A stretch of 64,000 nucleotides of DNA from Globisporangium splendens (taxonomy: Eukaryota; Oomycota; Peronosporomycetes; Pythiales; Pythiaceae): positions 124,001 through 188,000 of the forward strand of contig VFIW01000070.1 of the NCBI GenBank assembly GCA_006386115.1. The letters are read 5' to 3'. This document shows positions 34,027 through 44,772 of the stretch, one piece after another. The number at the start of each line of letters is the position of its first letter. The stretch's first letter is position 1. The position numbers and the translations under genes are program-made. Below the pieces are notes generated by a model. The model ran no database searches and had not been told where the DNA came from. It saw only the letters and a program-made list of their open reading frames with translations.

Positions 34027-37000
34027 ATGCGTCGCGCGCTCATTATCCAATTTCTCAGGCGCTCATCAAGACAAGAAGAGCTCTCGGAAGACGCGCATCA
34101 CGTGATGGCGCTCAAGTCCCGCGCCGAGATGCAGCTGTTGCAGGTGCTGAACCAGCACAAGGCCAAGTCGGCGTCCTTCTACCTCAAGGAGCAGCAGCAG
34201 AAGGCGCAGCAGGACGACGTTGACAAACAGCACTTCACTGCAACCCACAGCCTCGCGCAGTACCGCAAGCCAAACAGGAAACACGAGAGCAGCGTCCGTG
34301 AGGAAGATGACGAGATGGTCGCGCAGCTGCAGGACGACTTCTACGTCGTCGGCGGTGGCGCGCAAAACCAAGGTGAGACCAATGAACAACCAACGAACGA
34401 GATTATTGCCCTGAATGCGATCGCGCGACGCGAGAAGCGCATGGCGGCGCAGCAGCAATACACGGAGCACGTGAAGCAGGTCAGTGAAGACATCCAAGTC
34501 GCGATCATTCAAGCAGCAGATCTCGTCAAAGAAGCGCTCTCGAACAGCGATTCGCGGCTGCGCGCGGCGGTACAGACACTTGCGGACGAAAAGCTACTCC
34601 TACGATCTACGCACGAGGATATTGTATGTGGGGTGCAATGGAAGAGCTTTGCACGCAACGAACACAGTTGATCACGCAGTTTGCGCAGACACTGGACACG
34701 ATCGAACGCACTCGCACAAGCCGAGTCCGGGACGAGCTCCAAACGCTAACTGCGGTGCTCATGGACACGGCACACGCATTGCCGCCTGAAGGCGAGCGAA
34801 TCATCGAAGCTGAAGCCTACGAGCTAAATGTCGTCGTCATCTCGAACCGAAACGTGTACGCAGACCTGATCGCTCGCATGGCGACGGCGGATGTGGACGT
34901 GTCTGTCGCGACGCGGCTCGCATGGGAGAACGGGCAGCGTCGCTGGCGCCAGACTCGGCATCACGATGCGATCCGAAGGTTTCAGGACACAATGAACTCG
35001 GCGTTGTTTACGGATCCAGACGAGCGACTTGGGATCGTTCGCGAGATCCGCATGTTCCAAGAACACGTTCATATGGAGAAACGACTCGCGGCGTTAATGC
35101 GCCTCGAAGCTGCCGGTGCGCAGCTCACGTCGGACACTGTGAACGAGGTCCTCGCAATGATCCGGGCGACGCAAATTGACGAAGAGGAGCAGAACCACGC
35201 GTTCTTCGCACGTCTCATGGCTGTCCACGTCGATAAAGCAAGCGAGGCGCAGCTATTGCGAGAGCACCTTCGTCTCGAAACCCATGGCTTTGGCGCGCTG
35301 GCGCAAGAAGGAGACATTGCGCGTGCACGGGACCACCTCGCCGCCATGCTCAACACGGATACCCTAGAAGAATTCTTCCGCATGGCAGGTGGACTTCGTG
35401 GTGAGCTGGATTCGATCGTGAAGCGCCTCTGCACGGCAGGTTTAATTTACGAAGCGAATCTGCAACCGCTGACGACGTCTCTGCAAGTCTTGCTCAGCGC
35501 CTTGCCTCTTGAAGGTGCCATGGAGGCTCAGGGGAAAGGAGCTGAGCGCAAGGCGCTTCAGGCTACGCTCGAGAAGAGGTGAAAAGCAGGGAAGCATGAC
35601 ATTCTCACACTGCTGCAACCGTTGTACACGCAAACAATGTTGCTCGCGAATCTGACGGATATGAGCGAGGTATTCCAAGCAGAAGTGCAGGAGATCGTGG
35701 CTCAACTGGACCAGCTTATCGTCGAGCACGGAGTAAACGAACGAAGTGAAATCGACAGGAATTTGACTGAGGATGGAATCGCAGGTGGATTATCGTCAAC
35801 GACGGCGGATCGACCTCAAACTCAAGGCACAACGCTGCACTCGAGCATGTCGACAACATCAGCAACCACAACATCATCGCACGGATCTTCGAGCTCGCCG
35901 CCAAAATCGAAGCCGAGTGAGTCATTTGGACTTTCAGCGACAACACCATCTAACGTCACCATCGATTTGCTGGCCATCCGTAAAGTCCAACGGCGTCTTG
36001 GCACGTTGCTGTACGCGTCGGAATTGAGCGCACCGATCCAGGAGCACCTTGGTTTCATCTCAGATCAACTCGCACTGCAATCAAGTGCCAATGGGGTCGT
36101 CGACGAAGTGACCGCTACGGCGTGCGACGAACTGCTCGATGCACGTCACCAGGAAAGCCGGGTCTTCCTGGAGAGCATGGGGAAAGAAATGGAGCATCAA
36201 AGTGCGCGGTTGCATGACCAGACGGAGAAGTTGGCAGCATTCTGCTTGCGTGTCGCGCAATGCATGGAGCAAAGCGTGGAAAAGGTCCGGTATATTGATC
36301 TCAGTGCCATGGATCTGCTCGATCATTTGAAAGACGACAATGACGAGACGCTGGCAGAACTCGAAGTCCAATTCTTTGAAAGTTGTGCGCACGGCCGCCA
36401 CGCGCCAAACGAGACCGTGTTGCAACAGGAGTTTCAGGTTGCGTCCATGTTGTTGCAGCAGATAGAGGCGCAATACCGAATGCATCACCGCAAAGGGATT
36501 TTGGCTGCAACGCACCACGTTCTCGCAATCGAGAGGCACCACACGCTCTTTCTGGACCGATTGCTCGAGTCGTTTGGATTGGCTGTCACGCAACAACCAG
36601 CGAGTAGCGATGCTAACGAAGATGCACTGGACGTGGGTAAGTTCTTGAGCGCTAAGTATATCGAAGACATCGTGAATCCGCCGCCACCAGAGAATGGAGA
36701 GCAAACGGACGGAGCGGGAACCAACCCACAGGAAGGATTAGATGGCAAAGGATCAGAAACGACTCCGAGGACGGACATCCCTGCGGCGCACCCTGAAACT
36801 AACCATCAGCACCCACCGCAGTGAGGAGGAAAAGGACTCACTAAGGCAAGCCCAAGGGTAGTGGAAGAGCCTGTAGTGGTCAAGGAGACGTATCGCACGT
36901 CGTCGGGCTTGGACGCCGAGGTTTGCATCACCATTCCTGAACTAGTGACTCGCATTCTCTCTCAAAACGACGACATCGATGGCAACGAGGGAGTAGAGAC

Positions 37001-38850
37001 AAGCAAGGAGCTGGAGACTGCAGGCGATGCAGTTACTGCTGATCCGATTCCCCCCATGCACGATCCTGTCGTTACACAATCGCCTGCAGATGACGCAACA
37101 ACCGACGAAGTCGATGCCGAAGCTGCTGCAAAGCACGAGCTGCGACAACGACTCGTGATGGACAAAGTAGCTGTTACATTTTTGCGTTTAAAGATTCCTG
37201 CTGCCGCGATGGAGCACTTGGTGGCAACATTACGTGAGGCGATGGTATCCAAGTACGACGACGATTCAAAACTCACGAGACAACGCACAGCTGCGACGCG
37301 CGAAGAGCGACTCGCTGATGGAAATTTGTTGCTCGAAGAGCGTCTGCGGATGCATTGGCCTCGTAATGGACGGCTAGACGTGCAGATATATCAACCTCGC
37401 GTGGGGGAGCTCGTGAGTCATCGCCAACGACTCGAACGTCAGCTGCGTAGTGTGCGGAAGAAAGTCGAGGCTCAAGAAGCTGCGTTTGTGAAGCACGCGC
37501 AGCAAGCACTCGATCAGATCGAGCAAGTCCGCGTCAAGCAGATCAGCTGCCACGCACAGCTCCCGATGCAATCAAGTCTTGCTGCCCTTCAGGGTCTGGA
37601 AGGCAAGTCCAAGAAACTGCTGAAAGCGTTTCAGATCGAAAACGCGGACAAACTCGACGCGCTGCATACGATGATAGAAGCCGATATCGCGACACTCGTG
37701 TCGTCGATGCAGGATTTCGTACGCACTTGCAGCAACCAGCAATTTCCTGACTTGACGAGCTGTGAGAATATCACCACGGGCTGCGAGTATCATCCTGAGG
37801 ATATCGCCGTGCCATCCAGGCTTGCGAACAACAAGGAGAGACCTTCGTGCTTCGTGATCGAGATATTGTCGATGAGCAAGATCAGCAACTGCCGACGCCG
37901 TTCTTGGAGTTTGTGCAGGACGTGAGTGCGCGGTGTCGAGAAGATACCCCTCAACTGTATCAGCAAGAGGGAAACTCGAGGAGCTCCCGAACGGATCCGT
38001 GCCGCCATCCCTGGACGGATACTTGCATGGTCTGGCCGACAAAGCGAGATCTTATGTGCTGCAGCAAGAGCTCAAGTTTCGCGAGCAGGTGCACTTTTTC
38101 GAAGAGTTGCTGGCGCTCGCCCCCGAAGCGGCATTATCGGACTTGCTGAGCAGATCCTCCAAAGCGCTTCGTCAACGCAACGACACTGTGGCAAGATTAC
38201 AGCATTACCAAGCCCAGGTGATGGTCATGTATGTTGGCTTGTCTGCTGGCTTTGAGACTGAGCTGACCGCATTATTTCGCTGCTTCATGACGATCCTTGA
38301 CACGTGTGTGATGACTCTGGACGATCTGAAGCCGTTCTCGGGTGACGAATTGCCCAAACTTAAACGGAAATCCCTCAAGCGGCTGCGCAAAGTGGCACGA
38401 ATCCTTGAATTCGGCGACGCGCGCGAGGTGAAGCGCACCGACAAAGAGCTTGAGAGTTTGACGCAACGCGGCGAAGTGCCAAGGTTCCCGAAGCGATCGT
38501 GGCCAGCGATCCCGAACTTTGGTCTGCGCGCGCTCTGGGATGCGCAACACGCTCAGATCCTGCGTCATGACGAAGAGCAGAAGCTCCCAAGCGACGACAT
38601 CATCCAAGCGCTTGGGCTTGGCATGAGCAACGGTGCCGCGGCAGACGAAGACGCGGGAGCCAGCGTCGAGCTGCTCACGCACGCACACCGCAGCCTCGTG
38701 GGAGTGCGAGACACTGTGTACGCATCGTACGCGGCGCTCTGCAAGGCGCAGAGCGAGCAAATGCTCGACGCGATCCACGAAAAGCTCCGCGACGAACTGA
38801 AATCGATCGAACGCTGGAACGACGGCATTGCGGCCATGCACTCGACGTGA
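34027..38850 (+). pseudogene. CCDC180-like ciliary coiled-coil gene, reading frame disrupted
   Basis: About 1,600 residues of collinear helical, coiled-coil protein are spread over five abutting open segments. The section DELQTLTAVLMDTAHALPP, followed by EAYELNVVVISNRNVYADL and RLAWENGQRRWRQ, recalls the DUF4455 region of CCDC180, a protein linked to cilia and flagella. The last segment (LSDLLSRSSKALRQRND, KPFSGDELPKLKRKSL) would be the DUF4456 end. Breaks: a one-base shift near 34622, in-frame TGA at 35580-35582 and 36822-36824, and frame changes near 37845 and 37965. The sequence on both sides of each break reads as coding with no gap. Some breaks could be short introns: GTATGT at 34624 with a 44-base GT-AG option, and an 87-base option at the first TGA. 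I could not find a consistent intron for the others. A decaying gene is favoured. Confidence 0.55.
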
Positions 38851-38901
38851 TGCCGAATCAGACGAATGGTGGACTCCGAGTCTGATTCCGTCCCTCGACC
38901 A

Positions 38902-40089
38902 ATGACAAGCAACATATCCGCCAAAGCAAGAAGAATGCTGTCAGCAACGTCGTTACGATGGCTGCGACGCGGCGGTGCAGGGTCCACGCAATTACAGCTA
39001 CGGACCGCGTGGGCTAGTCGTACTCTCGCTGCATGTTCACGTGCTTCGCAGGCGTCGCGCTTGCTGTCAACGTCGCCGAGCGTGGCGTTCCCTCACACAG
39101 TGATCCATCCGACAGCCAAGGTGCGAAAAGCTCCACATGTCTTTGCGTGCACTCGCTGGTTGGCGTTTTCTTTGAGTACTCATTTGAAAATGTGATGCGT
39201 TCATATGTAGATCGGAAAGCGTTGTCGCATTGGTCCGTTCACTTTCATTGGCGAAGATGTCGAGATTGGTGATGACACCATCATTGGATCGAATGCGACA
39301 TTGGTGAATTGCACGATCGGCAACCACGTCGTGCTTCATGCAGGCGTCCGCATCGGTCAGGACGGCTTTGGCTTCCAGTTGGCTTCCAGTGGTGATCACG
39401 CAAAGAAGCCCCAGGAGCTTCGCGTGGAGATCCACGATTACGTTGAGATCGGGCATGTTGCGCCATTGCTGTGGGGAATGGTTTGCCTGTGATTGTGTTG
39501 TAGTTGACCTCATTTCGTGGGTTTGTTGCGTACTCTCTTGCATTGCTACTAGTGCCAATTGCGCGATCGACCGAGGAAGTTGGCGGAACACCGTGCTCGG
39601 GAAAGGTTGCAAGTTGGATAACCTGGTAAGCGACTTCTTCTTTTTATGTCCTTCTATCCACAAGTAAGTGCAAGTGCAAAAAATTGAGGCAATTGTGTGC
39701 GTTGTTGTGTGTGCGCAGATTCAAATCGGACACAATGTGCAACTCGGTAAAGGATGCGTGATCGCTGCGCAGACGGGCATCGCCGGCAGCACGACGCTCG
39801 GCAACAACGTGCACATTGGCGGCCAAGTCGGGATCGCTCAGCATTTACAGATCGGGGACAATGTGCGCATCGCGGCAAAGAGTGGCGTGATGAACCACCT
39901 CGCATCCGATGCGACCTACGGTAAAGTGAACACTTTTGAATCGATGATAGCAGAAGAGAAAGCTGACGTCGTTCCCTTGTATCACGCAATTCAGGAGGAA
40001 CGCCTGCCGTACCGATCATGGAGTTCCGCCGTCAAATGGCGCATCTAAAGCGTTTGGGGAAAAAGACATCGACTCCGAAGGAAGACTAG
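38902..40089 (+). CDS. lpxD: LpxD-like UDP-3-O-acylglucosamine N-acyltransferase, probable mitochondrial leader
   Basis: This is a left-handed beta-helix acyltransferase of the lipid A-type pathway. Five exons: from the ATG at 38902 (alternative 38935) to 39120, 39211 to about 39457, then about 39554, 39719 and 39995-40089 onward. The leader is Arg/Ser/Ala-rich with no acidic residues ([26 protein letters not shown]), typical of a mitochondrial presequence. Hexapeptide repeats follow ([21 protein letters not shown]), then the LpxD signatures [20 protein letters not shown] and [14 protein letters not shown], where His matches the catalytic histidine. The C-terminal helix reads [18 protein letters not shown]. 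The bacterial N-terminal uridine-binding domain seems absent. The second intron starts with GC (ATCGG|GCATGT, acceptor CTACTAG), the only in-frame choice I found. The last intron is 39921-39994. Confidence 0.85.
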
Positions 40090-40205
40090 TCTGTCCGTGT
40101 GACCGACCATTTACAAGCGTTTCGATTTAAACATACAAAATTGAAGACAAGGAGGAGAATTTACGAGTCTGAGAGAAAACAGGCTCATTTCGCGTGTCCT
40201 TGCCT

Positions 40206-41695
40206 TTATGCGACGGCCTTCGCGATCGCCTTCGGCTTCGTTTGACGCAGGAGCACCAGGATGATTGCGAGCAGCTTCTCGTACGTGACCAACGAAATGG
40301 CAGCTGTCAACACCGTCTGGAGCAATTTTGCCTCTAGACCGGCAAAGTATCCCGCTACACCTTGCTCTTTGTAGATCTGCGCGAGGCAGCTGGTCAAGCT
40401 GTCGCTGACCGGCTTCGTCTTCAGCGTGCCGTTGTCCTGTTCCTTCTTGGCTGTCGCGGCGGCTTGGACGCGCATCAGCGATTGCGCGACTTGGAGCGGG
40501 TACGTCACGACGGTCGTCAACGACTTTGCCAAAGCCCCCAGCACAAAGATCTCCCACGCCGAGAGGTTCGCGCCATCTGACACCACCACCACCAACAACA
40601 AACAGCACATGAAGATGCACGTGGTTTTAGGCTTGAGACGAAGGAGTTTTGAAGGACAGTCAAGGTCACATACATCACACCTTTCGGGTTGGAGGCGATT
40701 CGGCGGAGCTGGAGCGCTGTCTTCATGCGCTCGTAGCTGACGTAGTGGATCACGGGGTTGGACACCAGCATGAGCGACGCCAGCGTGCCGTTCCAGAGCG
40801 ACAAGAGCCCCTCGGTTTGGATGATCTTCTTGATGCAATCTGCGTTAAGGTCGTACAAAACAGAGGCAACTGGCATCAGCGCATTTCCCCAAGATAACAG
40901 CCGCCATTTCATGCTCTTGCGTACCGATCATCCCCGTGTACTTGGCGTGGTCTTTAGACTTCAAGCGCATGTTCATGACCCACAGCGGTGCTGTGATATA
41001 CACGTTGATGATCCCGGCCAGACACGAAAGCGCGAGGTTCTGCATCGGCGTGATCGCGCCGCTCAGCGCCTTGTTCGTGTTGTTCAAGCGCTTGATGAGC
41101 GCATTCTTCAACCCGTTGTAGCTATTGAATACGCAAAAGTAAAGTCATCATCAGCGAAAAGCAACCAAGACGATACAAAATGGCTACACATACCAGAAGA
41201 AATACACAAAGTTGGAGCCACCGAGCGCGACCTGCGTGGACACGTGGCCCTGGTACACCGCCCACTTCTTGGCCTTGACGATTGCGATGGCCTGGACCGC
41301 AAAGCTTTGCTCAAGCAACTTCTTCTTGCTCGCGTCCGTTTGCTTCTCTCCAGCTTCGGCTTGCGCTTGTGCTGCAGCCTCCTGGCCTTCCACTATATCG
41401 CAGACAGAGCCACACCATACACGACACAATGCGTCAGAGTGTCTTCCAATGTGGTGAGCTTATGGAGCGTCTTATGCAGTCGAAGGCAAGCCTCACCTTG
41501 CATGATCGTCTTGATCTGGTCAAGCGGATAGAGGATCGCCATGGCGACCATGCCGCCCTAAGTCACCAACGCATGCGCATGCACAAAGAGAGAGGCAGAG
41601 AGATTAGAGGCACGTGTTCACACAGAACGCAGAGACTGCAGGCCAAGACGCATGCGTACGACGCTGCCGGCGATTCCGTGCGCGAGAGTCTCCAT
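40206..41695 (-). CDS. Mitochondrial-carrier-family protein, peroxisomal adenine-nucleotide type
   Basis: This is a six-helix solute carrier with three repeats. The start is the ATG at 41695 (METLAHGIAGSV); the next exon gives GGMVAMAILYPLDQIKTIMQ (Px(D)xxK signature of repeat 1). Further exons carry KAKKWAVYQGHVSTQVALGG and SNFVYFFWY, then NLALSCLAGIINVYITAPLWVMNMRLK (repeat 2 signature) and IIQTEGLLSLWNGTLASLML. The last (from about 40577) has LGALAKSLTTVVTYPLQVAQSLMR (repeat 3) and YKEQGVAGYFAGLEAKLLQT. The TAPLWVMNMRL and TYPLQVAQSLMR forms resemble peroxisomal ATP/NAD/CoA carriers (PMP34/ANT1/PXN) more than mitochondrial ones. Five or six exons with short introns; the stop is at 40206. 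The substrate cannot be told from sequence. Confidence 0.88.
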
Positions 41696-44471
41696 GTTGA
41701 TGCGCAGCTCTTCTGGTTGTGATGGTGCTTGTGTGTGTGTGTGTGGACTTTGCCTGTGGATGGCTAAGTTGACATGTCCTCATGTCGACGCAAACAGTCA
41801 ACCTCAACTTGTCCTTAAGTACGCATCCATGAGCAAACAGTTCAAGAACAGGTTCGCGTCATGTGAAATGCGAACTTTGGAGACGAACCTATCCGGATAC
41901 TATCTTCCACACTTCCAAACGCGACCTTTGGGATGGATGCGATTATATGGGTCAGGATCTGGTCACAACTCCATTCTCGCAACATGCAACAGACTGCCAT
42001 GATTACAGCACAACATCTTCGACTCGGTGCCGGCGACTGCTTTGTATGGAACGCAGCTGACGTTGGCAAAACGAAACCCTTGTGGATGGTTTGTTTTAGC
42101 AGAACGCATCACCCGAGCACATCCACTGTTCGTCTAAACGTTTAATTGCGCGCTGTCCGGGTTGCGAATGCATCTTGAGCTGCTGAAAAAGTTCGATGAA
42201 GGGCATGCGCGTCAAGAAACTCGCTTGCTGCTCGACATCAAACACACGCAGAGCAGTTGAACGGAACAGCCCCCCTATGGATGGCTTGATTTAACACGTC
42301 GATCGACTGAGTCCACCACGTTTGCAAGTAAACATAAACACCTGAGCAGCATTTTTAGTCAGCAACTAGAATGTCTGCAACTTCTGCCGTGCAGCAAAGA
42401 AAATAGGACTCAAACACAGACTTGTGAGCTTGATGTTTGTTTGGGTCAGAACAAATAAACGCACGAGGAGCACTTCGCTGGCACTTGGACGGATCATGCT
42501 AATACTCAGTCATATCAACCACACGTGAATCCAGTATAAGCGCAGCAGCACTTTTCTTTTTTGTCTTCAAAGAGAATGTGTTCTAGATGTCGCTGATGGA
42601 GACGGTCATCACTCTCTTCGCAAGTCAGAAAGCGCGCGCACGCACATGTACACACACACATGAAACATTGGTTCATTTGCAACTACTGTGTCCATCGTTG
42701 GATCAGTCGCCTAGGGCTCCGCTGATAGGGGAAATCGTTGAACGCTGCATAGTATTCTACGGACGCGCTGACGGAATTCCGGCATTTTGTCTTGACGCGA
42801 GGAGGAGGACCATATTGGGAATGGATCTCACACACAAAGAGAGCGACTCCGCATCTGGTTAAATGAGGACACCGTCCAATTGTGGTGCGCAGTAATGCTG
42901 GAGTCCACCCACCATCAGGACTAGCGAATGAATCTTCGCTTCAAGTTTTGCTTTGCGTAAGAGCTGAGTGATCTTGTCAGTCGTGGCCAACACGAGGCAA
43001 GAAGCCAGTGGCTGAGCGCACAACAACAACGAGTGCGCTGTGGTACAAGACAGAGAGTGGGTGTGTCCCCGTGCCGCGTCCACACGTCGTTGTGCCTCTT
43101 CCTTGAAGGTGACTTGATGTCTGTTCACTCGCGGGTATCAACAGATGGCTGTCTCTTTTTCCAGATGCAAGAATTTGTTGACTCTGTTTGTGATCCGGGG
43201 GTGCCAGTGTCCAGCGCAGCAGTGCGTGTTTCGGGGGGAGATTATGCTAGCCACTCATGTTTACAGCACCGGCGCCGCCACGAGATCGTTGCTGACCGAC
43301 CACATCAGTATAGAGTGCGAGTCCGAATCTTCCACCCAAGGCATGACGTCAACTCGCAGTATCCTTCTGTTTCAAGTTATCGCGCGTTTGCATCAGTGGA
43401 AAGCCTCAGCACCAAACAAGACAGCAACACAATACACAGCGAGCAACAACTGATCGGCGTAGGAAGTCTATGACCAGCGTTTGAGCGGTTGAACGAGATT
43501 ACTCTCGGTGGGGGTTAAAAGTTCGCGGGACCACAGACGCCACTGTAGCTGCTGGAATTCCTATGGTGCTGTGGCTCTTCCGCATGCAGAGTGCGCACGT
43601 GATGCCAGCTCTCCAGTTGAAACGTGAGCTGTACACACGCGCGCGCGCGGGCGTAATGGTGCCACAGTCGGAGGTGAGCTGATACTGTCGGGACGCCAGG
43701 CGTGTCCGCTGACGTGGAGTCAGCATTGGACCTCGGGAATGCGTTATGCAAAGGGAGTGTTGATCCTCCTCCGTAATATGATAGTTGTGTAATATCGATG
43801 CGTCGATATTTCATCAGCATGATTAATCACTGCACAATGTGATATCTCGTTCTCAAAATGCACATTAACGAGAGGGTTCTCAGAATGGAACGCCAAGTTC
43901 TTTGAAGGGAAACTGACATCACCATAAAGTCAAGGAGGATGCGACAAGTCCAAGTGTTCTCCCCAATTCGATATCCCCCATCCAGCCTCCATTTGAAACC
44001 CACCTCCCAACCTCAAACTGTAAGTTCGCTCATCCTGTGTCATTGCATAATCATCGTCTGCTCCAGTGCTTCCAAAGTGTAGAAACCAGGCGAGAGGGTG
44101 GAGGATCGCAGATGCATTTTGCCCGTTCTGTGCAGTGAGGTCAACGCATACAGTGTACGTATGCGAGGAGCTCCTCTCGGTGCCACTGTATGGAGCCCGT
44201 TGGATTTCGCCCATGAAGGACAGGCACTCGCTCACGTTCCCCTCCGTTCTGGCGCCACTCAGAACCCGACTCGCGGCGGCGCATTCGTTGCACCTGCGCG
44301 TCTCTGGGAAGCTGAACAAGCGTGTGCGTCCGCCTGTCCTTAATCGGACACACGCTCGTGATCTTCTTGCAGTTTGGAATATCCGACGCTGTCAGGCAAG
44401 CCACAGGTGTGTACACTGCCTGGATGCGTATTGTATTGGCTGGCGTTAAGATCCCTCGTCGATATTGGCTG

Positions 44472-44506
<35 letters not shown>

Positions 44507-44772
44507 TGGCATGCCATCCTTGTGCATAATCCTCCTGACGCATCTGTTTCGCTGTTGTGTGTGCTTTTCTGTCGCCAGATTACCGGCTGTGTGGGATTGT
44601 TTGGAGCTCTCTCTATATAGAAAGAAACGCGAGTGATCAGCAAAACTAAACCCAAAAACAGCAGGTCGTGCCATTTTTCTCAGGCGGAGAAGCGCTTCTG
44701 AAGACGAGGAGCTGCGCGAGAAGGACCATCTATAGTACTCCCCGCATTATTATTATTAATACGCGAGACACG
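41696..44772. other. Gene-poor region with GT microsatellite
   Basis: About 3 kb lies between the carrier gene and the fourth START-FYVE gene. One open frame on the minus strand (43930-44319, 129 codons) is free of repeats but shows no domain. The GT run at 44472-44505 lies about 270 bases upstream of the START-FYVE start. No convincing gene. Confidence 0.45.
44472..44505. repeat. TG microsatellite
   Basis: About 16 uninterrupted TG units upstream of the fourth START-FYVE gene. It creates runs of Thr-His in the opposite frames, which are artefacts. Confidence 0.9.

Noticed and set aside
44340..44655. Thr-His repeat peptides
   Set aside because: Produced by the TG microsatellite; not evidence of a gene.
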